Source: Ryuthela nishihirai (taxonomy: Eukaryota; Arthropoda; Arachnida; Araneae; Heptathelidae). Taken from it: a stretch of 64,000 nt of DNA. Positions 34,291-45,230 of the stretch are shown here, piece by piece. Positions within the stretch are counted from its first letter, which is position 1; each line of letters starts with the position of its first letter. The notes under the pieces were generated by a model. That model did no database searches. It saw only the letters and a list, made by a program, of their open reading frames with translations, and was not told the DNA's origin. The stretch lies in NCBI GenBank assembly GCA_038380435.1, contig JAWZYU010000009.1, positions 66,927,901-66,991,900 of the forward strand. The letters are read 5' to 3'. Both the position numbers and the translations under genes were made by a program.

Positions 34291-34990
34291 GTATCATTTA
34301 CTTGCCCTCGGACTGGCAATCCGGTACTTATATGACTCTTTATTTAAATCTTATTTATTCCGCGCAAAATTCTCCTTTTTTTCATTCCAAACACTCGATG
34401 CATTCTTCGATATCCGCAGGCTGTCGACCTTACCCAGTCATCCCTAGCTTTCGCTCTCTCCTCGTCCTTTTAAATGAACTACCTTAAGATACATTGCCAT
34501 AGTTTAGTTGTTGCTTCCAATAGTGTTGGCTGCTTCCTTTTATCGTTTTATCGATGGGAAGAGGAGGTTTCTTTACAAAGACCAAGTTTGCTTCTCCTGG
34601 CCTCCCACTTTTTTATCCTCCTGCACTATCAAGTTGCTCCACAGATGGGGATGTGTTCACGGACCACCGACGGCACGATGTTCAACACGTCATGCACGGG
34701 CAGTAGCGGCACAACACAGCCTGGAGGAAGTTGACAGAGGCGGACCGGAAGTGATTGTCCTCACAGTACAAATTCCCAGCGGTATGCCAAATCTCACTGG
34801 AGTTATCGATCACTCGAAGGCAAGATGAAGGCGATTCACTTCAAGTGTAAAAGTCTGCATTTTCAAAATGCATCGACTCAACGGATTGGTGCTTTTTCGG
34901 GAAATGAAATCGAGGAATGCATGTGGGTTTTATGATGTGCATTTTGTCTGCTGAACCACGGGTAATAAAGGAAAGTCGTCTAGATTCTCC
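34291..34990 (+). other. GC-richer island with overlapping frames, possible exon or unknown element
   Basis: Two plus-strand frames of 86 and 106 residues (34474-34734, 34508-34828) overlap in a stretch richer in GC than its flanks. The end of the longer one (LEEVDRGGPEVIVLTVQIPS) looks protein-like but matches no family I know. No neighbouring exon, splice pattern or repeat partner was identified. It could be a host exon, a relic, or chance. Confidence 0.25.
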
Positions 34991-35244
34991 TAGCTTTAAT
35001 CTTTAATAAAAAAAGACAAAGTACGAGTTTCATTTCTCATATGCAATTTAAATATTAGAATGAATTTTTACGTTTATCGAGAGAATGTTGGAACTTTTAG
35101 CAACTGTTAATAATTTTTGTGGAACTTTAGGCATTGAGATGCTTCGTCGAAGAAAAATCAAATGCAGTTGTAAATAAAGTTTTTTTCCATTTTAAGTTTC
35201 ATTTTTAAAATTGATTATCATTTGGCAGAATCAGTATGGTTAGT
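34991..35244. other. AT-rich spacer
   Basis: Nothing seen. Confidence 0.5.
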
Positions 35245-35590
35245 GGTTTTATTTCTGAATGGCAGATTTTGGTACACAATGGGGTTAAATGCCCAGGTCA
35301 CGAAGACCCAGAAGCTAAGAGTTCAGCAGGGAAAGAAGACCCACTAAACACAACAGGTGGTAGTTAAGACCCGTGACTGCGTTAACTTCCGCCTGTTATG
35401 TATAGTCAAAAACAAGCGCTTTCTTTAACGTGCATAGTGTACGGCTCTTCTTCAAACATTGCTATGGCCTATCAGCCTATCCATCGGATGACGGCCTTTC
35501 CAAGCACACTGCAGTCTCCTTTCTCTAGAACTCAGAAACATCCATCCTTAAGGAATTACAACAGTAACTAAATCTCACGGAAGCAATTGA
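35245..35590 (-). mobile_element. SINE-2 copy, diverged
   Basis: GGGTTAAATGCCCAGGTCAC, GACCCACTAAACACAACAGG, TTTAACGTGCATAGTGTACG and CCATCGGATGACGGCCTTTC keep the SINE-2 order. The head is degraded. About 30 bases near 35370 are unlike other copies. Confidence 0.75.
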
Positions 35591-36017
35591 GACAATGAGG
35601 CTGCGCAGTTGAGGTACAGACGATTCTTACAGACCATCAGTTCATTCAATATCGATTGCTTACATTGATTTACAAGGTTTTTATAACATGAACAATTCTT
35701 GCTCCTTTAACTGTTTTTCAGGTGCTCATTTCAGATCTGGCCTTAAAAAATGGCTAGCACGTCACATTTTTATGTTATTGGTCATTTTGACTCCTATTAA
35801 GGTATTCTTATACCAACACCTCCAGGTAACTGGGAGGATACAGATATTTTACTTCTTGTGGCTGGCAACATTGATTGCCAAGTGGGAGAAAACTTGTATC
35901 AGTAACTTTACCTCAGACCACCATTCTTGTTGTTTTCATTGTAGGAGGAACACATGCTGGACGTTTAAGAGTGAGTTGGCGTTTTAAATGGCATAAAGGC
36001 AGCGTCGCGGATTTGTT

Positions 36018-36560
36018 AATGTGCCAGATAAGTTTTGTTATGTGTGTGGAAATTATATTTTAAAATCCCAGGGTCATTCTTTGACAAAGATTGTGAAGAA
36101 AGCCTATAACTTGTATTTTGGATGTCATGTTGGAGATCAGGACAAAACATAGGCTGCACATGTGTGCTGCATTTCGTGCTTTGTTGGCCTGAGTGAATGG
36201 TTGAAAGGTAAGATAAAATCCATGCAATTTACAGTTCCAATGTTTGGCGTGAGCCACTTAGTAACTTGCAAGATTGCCAGTTTTGTTTAACTAGAGTGTC
36301 GGACTTTTCACAAAAGAACAAAAGCAAAATACAATATTCAAATATGCCTTCAGCCATAAGACCAGTTTCTCATGGAGAAGATCTTCCTATACCGTTACCT
36401 CCAACTAACTGGGAGGAGATGGATTCACATTCATCAGAGGAAGACTGTGAGTCGCATACAGTCGTAATCTTGCATACACCCCTAAAACGTTAGACGAGCC
36501 TCATCTGATTCAGCAAACTGAACAAAATAATCTTGTTCGAGACCTAGGACTATGGGGAGA
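36018..36560 (+). pseudogene. Relic of an unnamed Cys-rich repeated arthropod protein family
   Basis: Pieces across frames read KFCYVCGNYI, KIVKKAYNLYFGCHVGDQDK, a stop, AAHVCCISC, WLKGKIKSMQFTVPM, then CQFCLTRVSDFSQKNKSKIQ, NMPSAIRPVSHGEDLPIPLP and NNLVRDLGL. The Cys pairs (CYVC, CC..C, CQFC) look zinc-binding. I recall a multicopy uncharacterised protein in arthropod genomes with this order of motifs (FGC.VGDQDK, HVCC, PSAMRPV.H.EELP, LNDLVRDL). Its function is unknown to me; it may be carried by a transposon. Stops and frameshifts show this copy is dead. The upstream DNA (35690-36017) may hold more of it (WRFKWHKGS). Confidence 0.6.
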
Positions 36561-37215
36561 AAATGGTTCTTAGCTTCCCACTTTCATTCATCTTTGCTCA
36601 AGGAATTTTCATGTCGAAGAAGAAGGTCGCCCCCAGGCCTAGGACAAAGAAACTCGGCCAAAAAGTAGTCCCATCTGGCTGCAACCGCTCGACCGAAAAG
36701 AAAAACAAGTGCCATATGGGTGGCCTAACGCCCGGTTCGGTTCAGCATGCACCAATCGTCGCTTGACACGACACTCAGGTGGTTTTTGCCCAGCCCGCGG
36801 CGAAGCTGGAGAGCGCAGGAAAAAGCGCGCACTTGCACACTCTTCTCTGAACTTTCGCTGGGAAAAGTTGATTATCAGCGACTGTGCTTGCTCGTACCTC
36901 ATTCACGAAAAAGGAGCTGACATGTTTTTCCCCGGCATTGAGGTGCGCAACTGTGGACACTAACAAGAGGCAATTCTGCTGATGAGCAGTAGGATCCCGG
37001 CAGCGAATTAAAGGACTACAATTTGATATGCACAAGCAGAGTTATTTTCTTTCGTCCACCCACAGCAAAGGAACGAGGTAGGGTCATTCTTTCCTGATCT
37101 GGTGTCCCCCCATGTTAAATGATAGTTTGTCGCCTCCACGCTGCTGTCGACAGTTTTTTTTAAGCCGTAAATTGTTACCCAATAGCAATTACCAATAGCA
37201 ATCCCCAATAGCGGT
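36561..37215. other. GC-rich island, identity unknown
   Basis: About 36610-37140 is clearly richer in GC than its surroundings and has overlapping frames on both strands, none recognisable. A small direct repeat CCAATAGCAATTACC/CCAATAGCAATCCCC lies at 37180-37209. It may be the downstream part of the element carrying the Cys-rich relic. Confidence 0.35.
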
Positions 37216-37739
37216 GCAGCGCGTGAAAGAGGAATGTTTTTTGCATTTGTGTGAAATCCACTTGAATTAGAACAATTTGACTGTAACTGAGAATAAGAGA
37301 AAAGTTAAATAAATGTGTTCCCAGAAAGTGACCCCACATCGAACTGCTTATTTGCTTTGTTTGTTGGTCTAGTTCCTGCATACCGGATAGGCCTAGCTTT
37401 GGATTTGGTAGACCCCATCATTTATGATTATAAAAATTGCGGCATCAGGCCCATTTTCCCTGGAATGCTGGACCTGACGAAACACAGCACTTTGCGTTCG
37501 CCTCCCCTACTCATTTTTTTAAGTACGCCCCTAAAGTCTAGCCAACTCCAAAACACAGAGGAGTGGTCACGACAATATCAGTATAAAACAAAGCTTTTAA
37601 AGTAATAACTCTGCTTATTATCTATATATGCTGCTTCTAATTATGTCATGATCTTAAAGGCTTTAGAAATAAAAACGCACTTCAGAAAACTATTAAGAGG
37701 TTCTGATGAAATTTATCATTGAAGTTAACATATGTTCGG
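37216..37739. other. No gene recognised
   Basis: A 96-residue frame at 37315-37605 has no recognisable domain. Confidence 0.4.
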
Positions 37740-37938
37740 CATAAATACCCTCAAGCAGCTGCTTGCCACAGAGCTCTGACAGGAGCCTGTCAGTTTATAT
37801 GCCATAGTAGAATGTCTGTGAGGATGGCAGGACCTCAGCAGAAAAACGACATACATATCCATGCCTTACCCGGGGCTCGAACCCAGGTCCCTTAAATCAG
37901 TAACAAAGCGTGCTAACCATTCGGTCACGGGACGGCAT
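37740..37938 (-). mobile_element. SINE-1 copy 4
   Basis: AAATACCCTCAAGCAGCTGC, the intact hairpin CTGACAGGAGCCTGTCAG, ATGCCTTACCCGGGGCTCGA and GCTAACCATTCGGTCACGGG: a full minus-strand copy. Confidence 0.9.
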
Positions 37939-37959
37939 AAGAATCGAGCAAAAAAAAGA

Positions 37960-38345
37960 GTACATCCTTTCATGGCAACGGTATATCCCTTTGTAGTGCC
38001 TTCTTTCAGCTGGATAATGCACCATGTCACACTGCCCAGATGGTTCGAGAATGTTAGCGAAACATGAGGAAGACTTCCAGTTATTAACCTTGTCTCCAAA
38101 TTCCCCAGACATCAATCCAATCGAGCATCTGTGGTTTGTGTTGGAACAACATATCCGATCTGCGGCGGCTCAACCACATAACTCACAAGAGTAAAGGATC
38201 TTTTGGTAAGGTGTTGGTACCAGATACCACAATACAATTTTAGAAATCTTGTAGCGTCCATGCCTAGCTAGGTGGAAGACCAACATCATATTAGGCAAGC
38301 GGTCATAGAGTTTTGGCTCTTCGGTGTATGTTGAATGCGTTATAT
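37960..38345 (+). pseudogene. Tc1-like transposase C-terminal fragment
   Basis: Across frames: FQLDNAPCHTAQMVREC near 38004 (catalytic Asp in DNAPCH), then in another frame EEDFQLLTLSPNSPDINPIE and HLWFVLEQHIRS (third acidic residue region), then poorly conserved C-terminal codons. These are the second half of a Tc1-family DDE domain. The N-terminal half and both TIRs are absent. It starts just after the SINE-1 copy, which may have inserted into it. Confidence 0.85.
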
Positions 38346-38664
38346 TTTAATAACTAATCATTTTGTGTGTTTAGCTTGAGTTTAGTGTATTTCTTCATTT
38401 GATGTTATAAAACACTCCGATTTGATCCTGTTTGATGGAATCAGCAACTTTCTTAATTGTAACTTACAGTTCGTCGATAGTTTGAGAAGTGATTACTCTT
38501 TTCCCTTATGCTTGTTAGTTAATCAATAAAACCATAGTACGACGACTGAACGGAAACAAACTAAATAGTCTACTAACCAATGAAGGGATTGCTATGGATC
38601 AGTAGATAGTACAAAGGCCGCCATCTTGTATGGGGCGTAATAAGCCCTGGCCATATGAGTTGGG
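38346..38664. other. AT-rich spacer
   Basis: Nothing seen. Confidence 0.5.
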
Positions 38665-39045
38665 TTGTTTTACCTCTGAGCGGCACTTTTCTGCACACCA
38701 TGGGCTAAATGGCCAGGCCACATGGACCCCGAAGGCTCAGAGAAGGTTGGGGGAGGGGACCCACTGGAACAGCTGTTGGGAGACAGATAGTAGCCTCCCG
38801 TCAAGGCCATCCAGCGTGTTCTTTAACGTGCACAGGGTATGGCTCTCCCGCACACGGGACCACGGCTTAACGTCCCATTCGACGGACGGCGACCTTTCCA
38901 AGCCATCGGTGTCCCCTACTGATCGTGGGCATGGCGGGAGTTTTGCGGAGATAAATCTCAACGCTGACCCAGCTGGGACTCGAAATTGGGAACTACAGAT
39001 TACGAGCCTGGCGCGCTACCAACTGAGCCACCCCCACCCCTCTGG
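38665..39045 (-). mobile_element. SINE-2, well-preserved copy
   Basis: All family blocks are present, from GGGCTAAATGGCCAGGCCAC through TTAACGTGCACAGGGTATGG and CGTCCCATTCGACGGACGGC to GGGACTCGAAATTGGGAACT and CGCTACCAACTGAGCCACCC (reversed tRNA-like head). Little decayed, so fairly young. Frames on both strands are incidental. Confidence 0.9.
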
Positions 39046-39084
39046 CCATATGAACAGGATAGTTATACTCCCATTTGTTGCCTA

Positions 39085-39195
39085 ACAGCTGTACGCTGTA
39101 TCCCCTTCTCGAACTTTCTGTGAACCTTTTGAATTCTTGTGATCTGGATATTCAGCCATTGTGTGCGCAAACGTACCGCTAAGAGGTAAAAAAAA
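39085..39195 (+). mobile_element. SINE-2 tail fragment, opposite strand
   Basis: AACAGCTGTACGCTGTATCC, AACTTTCTGTGAACC, ATTCAGCCATTGTGTGCGCA and ACCGCTAAGAGGTAAAA are the plus-strand tail of SINE-2, forty bases beyond a minus-strand copy. Confidence 0.78.
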
Positions 39196-39445
39196 AACCA
39201 ACCAACCAGCCATTGGAGTCAGGAAATACCCGTTTGGAATCAAGTTGCTTTTGACAGCGCATGTGAAGTGACATTTTGGCAATTGTCCATCCCACTGCTC
39301 TTTTACATTCTGCAAATATACTGGAGCTGTTGAAACTTTCTCTACAATTTATTCTTTATCAGGGTTCAAAAAAAGTTTGGACATGTTTTGTAGCCGATCA
39401 CACTACCTGTGATATAATCTTTCATTTGATATAAAAAATAAAAAT

Positions 39446-39634
39446 AAATAACCCTTCAAGAAGCTGCTTGCCACAGAGGTCCGACACAGGGTATATGACA
39501 TAGTAGAAGATCTGTGAAGATGGCAGAACCTCAGCAGAAAACAACGCAAACATCCATGTCTTACCCAGGGCTCGAACTGAGGTGCATTTGATCAGTAGCC
39601 AAGCACGCTAACCACTCTGCCACAGAACTCTATA
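39446..39634 (-). mobile_element. SINE-1 copy 5
   Basis: CAAGAAGCTGCTTGCCACAG, a shortened hairpin, GATCTGTGAAGATGGCAGAA, TTACCCAGGGCTCGAACTGA and CGCTAACCACTCTGCCACAG mark a minus-strand copy. Confidence 0.87.
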
Positions 39635-40299
39635 AAATTTTCAACGAATGGAGATGTACGACTCAGAAATATTTTAACAATTCCACAACCCTCTTCTCCA
39701 CCAAAAATAACAACTGATCGATAAAAGATAAACGCAGTTCGAAGATAGGTGTGAAAGAGGGTCAATTCATTAAACTCCGCATAATATCAGAGAAGTAAAT
39801 TGTTTAGTTTCCCCATAGATTATACTTGTGAAAGATTACTACTGAAACGAAGTGACTTTCATAATGAACACTTCTATAATCCCGAAGTGCTGAAGTTTCG
39901 CAAACCTCTTTTTCCCTATAAGATTGCGCCTCGTCTTTCCCGCTTCATCAATTTAAACCAAAACTGAGTGAAACTGCCTCAGTTGACATGAAAAATAAAC
40001 TTGACTCAGTCCAGTCACCTTCAAATTTTCTGCGCTCATGTCAGTGCGTGTAAAAAAATGAAAGTGCGAATATTTGATACTTTATTGAAATCGGTATAAT
40101 AAGTTACATTTGCACAGTAAATTAAAATGTTTTCTTTAAATTCTGATAAATAATGCACAGCATATTAAAAAAATGAAACTTTCGAATCAAAATATTGCTA
40201 GATAAATTTTTCCCACTTACTATATTCTGAATGAACATCAATGTATCTTATATCATATGAGTAACTTCCATTTTAGTATGTACCGAAAGGTTAGTTTAA
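39635..40299. other. AT-rich DNA, no gene recognised
   Basis: Nothing seen. Confidence 0.5.
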
Positions 40300-40390
40300 A
40301 ATGCCGCAATGGTATCGCGTAGGTTCACGGTAAAATTGAAACTGTTGGAATGTGGGTTTGAATCCCGGAATCACTTCATTATTTTTTTTC
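40300..40390 (+). mobile_element. tRNA-like SINE head, single copy
   Basis: AATGGTATCGCGTAGG (A-box-like) and GTGGGTTTGAATCCCGGAA (B box with stem) about 45 bases apart, then a T-rich run. It matches none of the other SINE families here. A true tRNA gene is unlikely because no acceptor stem can be paired. Confidence 0.45.
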
Positions 40391-40584
40391 AGTTCCCAAC
40401 GTGATCCTGATTGACGTGAGTGTCACGTAGTTTGCTTCTATTCTGTAAAGAAGTGGTTACCAACTGTGGTCCCCTGTCTCAGTAGTCGGCGAAGATAGCA
40501 AGGGAGTCTGTGGCCTATATTTAATATTTCTGAAACATCTGAAGCTAATCTTATATTTTCAGCGATCACATACATCTAGTGGGC
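40391..40584. other. No feature seen
   Basis: Short unassigned stretch. Confidence 0.5.
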
Positions 40585-40925
40585 GATGAAATGGAAACAG
40601 TTCTATGTTATCTTAATTCCCATTCAGAGATCAATAACTTCTTTAATATGATTTTTAATGAAAATATATCTTGTTATAAATTAAGGTTTCAATCAAATAT
40701 CAAATATATCTAAATATCAATTTTAAACAATATTTGTTCAGTATTCAAAGAATTATAAATCCTGGACTATTTAACAGGCTGCAGAAAAAAATACCCCAAA
40801 TTTGACTAAAACAGATTAAGAGATAAGAGATCATAGTTGACTTTAGTAGAGCACCGAGTGCCTTGTCCTCTACTAGAGGGTTTGCTTTAATTAAATTTTG
40901 GAGTTTTTTTGTAGCAATTTTTATT
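40585..40925. mobile_element. Foldback element 4, one arm and centre
   Basis: GGAAACAGTTCTATGTTATC, ATATATCTAAATATCAATTT, TTGTTCAGTATTCAAAGAAT, GAGATCATAGTTGACTTTAG and TTTAATTAAATTTTGGAG match the left arm and centre of the element at 33388-33900 in order. The second arm is cut short. Confidence 0.72.
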
Positions 40926-41322
40926 TACAACCTATACTTGGAACTTTTAGGGAGTCCTCTTTGCTAGGATCTATGTTTTCGTTAAACAAAATGTAACAGG
41001 AATCACAGGGAGTAAGTAGAAAGAGTTAGAATTCACAGGGGGGTTCTCGGTAATACTGTAGTTATTTTCAAAGGAGATTGGTGTAGATAGTTAAACTTTA
41101 TGGAAATCTGTGGCGTCGAAGACGTTGGTAACTATTGGTGCAAAGGTTTGAATTGACCTTTGAAGATTGTATTGTTTCACTGGCAGGGCTTATGACCACA
41201 ACACTCGCTGAATTCATCGCTAAGAAATAAATTCTGTCTCCTAACTTCTGATCAGATATTTATTGCAACCTCCGCATTAGAAACAAATAATAGAGATGCA
41301 ACTCACACCTCTATCAGTTATA
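40926..41322. other. No gene recognised
   Basis: Nothing seen. Confidence 0.5.
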
Positions 41323-41668
41323 TTGGGGCAGGGGTAGCTCAGTCGATAGCACACCAAGCTCGTAATCTGCGGTTCCCACGTTCGAGTGTCAACTGGACCA
41401 GCGTTGAGATTTATCTACGCTAATCCTCATCTTGCCCTAGGTAAGCAAGGGTATACCATAGAAAAGTCTTCGTCCGTCGACGAATACCATGTACATGAGT
41501 GTCATACTCTGTGCAATTCAAAGAACACGCTGGATGCCCTTAACGGGAAACTTAAGTCACCGTCCGTTGAAGGGACATTAAGCCGTGGACCATGTACAGA
41601 AATAGCATACCCTCTGCAATTCAAAGAACACGCCGATGACGGGAAACTTTCATCAGTCTAATAACAGC
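41323..41668 (+). mobile_element. SINE-2 copy, plus strand, with internal duplication
   Basis: The tRNA-like head is clear: GTAGCTCAGTCGATAGCACAC, then CGTAATCTGCGGTTCCCACG and B box GTTCGAGTG, followed by CAGCGTTGAGATTTATC. The region GTCCGTCGACGAATACCATG...CTCTGTGCAATTCAAAGAAC is partly repeated near 41558-41630 (GTCCGTTGAAGGGACATTAA...CTCTGCAATTCAAAGAACAC). The 91-residue frame 41386-41661 only spans the repeat. Confidence 0.83.
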
Positions 41669-42105
41669 GGTCTACTACCCACATAACAACAAAATCCATA
41701 AGATATTTAAAATGACAAATGGATGTCTATTTCTTATGTTAGATATCTTATGGGCAATTTCTGTATATTGTAGTTGTTTGGGTAGAACCCCTAGCGCAAC
41801 CTTGTCTGAACCCTTAGGCTATAGAAAATAGTTTAGATTATAGAATTATAGAAAATATTAGTTTTTTTTATGATCCGCCCATTGAGTGCGTAACAATCTC
41901 TCACTTATAAAGAATTCTTTACTTTTATCTTTAGTTTCTTTCCGTTTCTTTATTTACGTACTTTTAATACGATTGTTTTAATTCTAAGTTTAATTCCGAG
42001 AATGCTATTCAAATTCGATAATTTACGACAAAACTCTCATCTGTCATTGAATAAAACTGCTTTGAAAAAAAAAAACTGTATTCAGATTTCCCATCTTAAG
42101 AATAT
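41669..42105. other. AT-rich DNA, no gene recognised
   Basis: AAGATATTT/AGATATCTTAT inverted words near 41700-41750. Nothing else seen. Confidence 0.5.
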
Positions 42106-42209
42106 CTGCAACGATCATCGCTTGATACTGCAATAAAAATCCCTTAATAAGAACTGCAACGATCATCGCTTGATACTGCAATAAAAATCCCTTAATAAGA
42201 ACTGCAAAG
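42106..42209. repeat. 2.2 x 48-bp tandem repeat
   Basis: CTGCAACGATCATCGCTTGA starts at 42106 and 42154; the second unit is identical over 48 bases, and CTGCAAAG begins a third at 42202. Perfect identity suggests a recent duplication. Confidence 0.95.
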
Positions 42210-43229
42210 AGACGGTATTCTTTCTTCTAATTTAAATTTAGAAAAATCCAACTGAAATATATCCCCAATATCTCAAATATTTAAATATTAAGTAATTCTA
42301 ATTTAACAGCGCGCGTAGACGACATCTCGCAGTAGCATAAAGCAGTGGACACTTTGAAGTACTTTTGAAAAACATTTTTTTTTTACTTCGCCAAGTTTCT
42401 CAAAATAAAAATGGATAAAGATAAGAATTATTTAGGTATTTGTTTTAACTGTAAACAGTCGCGATATATTTAATTAGCTGTTTTAAACAAGTAAGTTCCA
42501 AAACTAAATTTTATCGAAATCTCAACTATTGTTTCTTTTGGAATATTTTATGCGTATAAATCACTGACTGAAAAGTGAAACAAGATCTGAACAGACAAGA
42601 AACAAGAGACAAAAATAAACACCCACTGAGAATGGATTATTAAGTCAAGTGTCGCAACAGAAATATGAGTGCGACAGAACAAAAATCGATTTTCTACAAA
42701 GGGAACATCATAGTGGACCCATTTATTGTTAGAGAAACCTGATAACAAAAGGAAAAGTCTTCTTTGAACCATAACAAGGTTTTATGGCGCAACAAAAAAA
42801 AGAAATCAACAGTAATGTATTAAAACAAAACGGTTCGCTTGAGAGCAATCTTAAAGCGCTGAGCTTAACTGATGACAAGCATTCAATTCAGGAAATATTT
42901 AATTCTTCTTTTCATAAGTAAATACATCAAGTCAGAAACTTATACTATTAAGAATACGTTAGGAAATGGATCAAAACTCATCTAAGAAAGATATTTTATT
43001 AAAGATTGATGAGCTTAACTGGTATAGTGGTTAGAAATCTAGTGACTGTTTCCTGTAAGCAAACGTTGTGTTTTCTGTTAGTTATAACTTTGGCAGTGAC
43101 TTCGGTCTTAGTAGTGCATGTCCTTATGAGAAGTCCTATAAAAGCTAAGAGTAGTTTCTAGGATTCTTTTCTCTCCTATACGTCAAAAGGAAAAAAAAAA
43201 TCAAATTTGGTTTTGTGCTCAGTAATGAA
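42210..43229. other. AT-rich DNA, no gene recognised
   Basis: A weak A-box-like TGGTATAGTGGTTAGAAAT near 43019-43037 has no good B box. Nothing else seen. Confidence 0.45.
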
Positions 43230-43345
43230 ATATTACAAGAAATTGTACTGTAGACAAGAAATACTGGAAGTAATTATCTGAAAAAAAACTTGATTTTTCT
43301 ATGAGCGGGTTTTGGACCCAAGTCTCCCAGAGACATGCCGATTTT
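43230..43345 (-). mobile_element. SINE-4 fragment, decayed
   Basis: ACTGTAGACAAGAAATACTG and AGTAATTATCTGAAAAAAA match the SINE-4 body at 13.65 kb, followed by a degraded B-box region (GGGTTTTGGACCCAAGTC). Confidence 0.6.
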
Positions 43346-44259
43346 TATGTTACTTTGCTTCTAAGCAGACGTAAAAGTTTAAAACAAGTAAATGATGTTT
43401 AGGTTGTGTAGTCCTAACTTGGGTAGAAGTTAAAGAGTTCATTATCCCTTAAAAATAGAAATGATTTACATCGCAACTCTATGCATTGGATCCTGTTAAA
43501 TTTAGCAATTTTTCACCCTTTCTTTTGAAATATTGTTCACATTTCTTATCTTTGAACGTTTACATTAGACACAAGCTTTGTGATACTATCTATCCGGCAG
43601 CACATGTACGGCAGTCGAGTTTTAAATATTTGTTTTTAAGAAGTTTAATATATGAAAATAACGTTTTAGTAATAAATATCTGTCTGTTTACAGCTCAGGG
43701 TTTACATAATTTGAATATCTGGAGAATAAGTATATTTTGAAATTCTACAACTAATGTAGACAGTTTTAATGGCTGTCGTAATACTCTAAACTTGAGGTGA
43801 GGAACAGAATAGCATTATTTATTAAACAGACAGACTTCGTACAATTAACATCAGAATGTCATACAATTTAACATTTATTTATAATTTATAACGAGAAAAC
43901 TTTGTCGTTATTCCGATGTTTTCGACTAGTTATTTTAAAACAAATATTAACACTTCTTTTGAGATTAATTACTCTTGCATTTTGCACAATTTAAATTGCA
44001 GCTAGTTTTCTATTGTATCGTTTAATAAATGAAATTTTATCTAAGTTTATTATCAAAAATGTCTGAAGACCGTTTTATGAGACATCAGACTGAGACTTTA
44101 TTCATGAAAGTCAAGACACATTTAATTTCCCATGTTAAAAGATTATTTTGCCTTATAGAAAAAATTAGTTTTCTTTACCTAGTTCAAAAAAATGAGCAAA
44201 TAATTTCCCTTTACCTTTTGTTTGTCGTTTGATACTATGAACTACTTTGCTCTTAGAGA
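43346..44259. other. AT-rich DNA, no gene recognised
   Basis: Chance frames only (43486-43740, 44029-44232). Confidence 0.5.
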
Positions 44260-44730
44260 TAAATTAAAAGTTTATTTTGAATTGGGTAGGTATCGATAAA
44301 ATATTACGATTCGCATTTTCAAAACCTGTAATTTTAACAGTTACTTCTAATAGTGGAAAAGTTGGCAATTGCAAAACGTTTAAGGAATATTGCAAATGAC
44401 GTATTTATAGAAGAAATTTGAAACGCGGGTAGTCGAATATGAGGGTCATGTGGTTAGCGTTTATAACAATGATATGCCCCCCCATTACCTCCTAGGAGTG
44501 GGAAAACGATGCTTTTTTTTTTTCCAACCAATACTAATTGGAAAATTCATTTTCAGTTGTATCGGTACTAATGAAATATTATGATTCACAGTTTTCAAAC
44601 CCTCAGGTAGTTTTTATTTCCATCGTTTATGGGAGATAAATAAGGAGAAATGGAAAACTTTGAATGATTATTGCAAACGATCTATTTATGGTAGAAATTT
44701 GAGATTTCGGTGGTAGAATTGTTGTCATGT
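44260..44730. repeat. Two diverged ~290-bp satellite-like units
   Basis: ATAAAATATTACGATTCGCA/GAAATATTATGATTCACAG, then GGAAAAGTTGGCAATTGCAA-type and AGAAATTTGA(A/G)A...GGTAG words recur at about 290-base spacing. Related units lie at 55590-56310. Confidence 0.7.
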
Positions 44731-44734
44731 TATT

Positions 44735-45230
44735 TTACCCCTGAGCGACACTTTTTTATACATAACGGAGTCAAGTTAAAAGTGCTTAGAAAAGGTTCGG
44801 GGAAGGGAACCGACTGGACAGCTGTTAGGAGACATCTGGTCGGATCCCGTAAATCCGTGCAGCGTGTGTTTTAAGAGGGTAATGGCTCTCCCGTAGGTCC
44901 GTGCAATGTATTTTTTAAGAGGGAAAGGCTCTCCCACAGGTCCGTGCAGCGTATTTTTAAGAGGGTAAGGCTCTCCCGCAGGTCCGCGCAGCGTATTTTT
45001 TAAGAGGGTAAGGCTCTCCCGCATATGGGACCACGGTTTTACATCCCATACAAAGGACGGCCTCCTTTCCAAATCCAATCCTTGTCCCATTTCTGACAAA
45101 GGGCAGGAAGAGGGTTTAACGGAGATAAATCTCAACACTGGAACACTGGTAGGACTCGAACCTACCAGTGTTCCAGTTTGGGAACTACAAATTGCGAGTC
45201 TAGCTCGCTACTGACTGAGACAACCTCGCA
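44735..45230 (-). mobile_element. SINE-2 copy with 42-bp array and a perfect hairpin
   Basis: Minus-strand SINE-2: ACCGACTGGACAGCTGTTAG at the left, TTACATCCCATACAAAGGAC, then a reversed tRNA-like head (AGCTCGCTACTGACTGAGAC). The TCCGTGCAGCG...GGCTCTCCCG block occurs four times at 44854, 44898, 44941 and 44983. At 45138-45176 the B-box region forms a 16-bp perfect inverted repeat. Confidence 0.85.
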
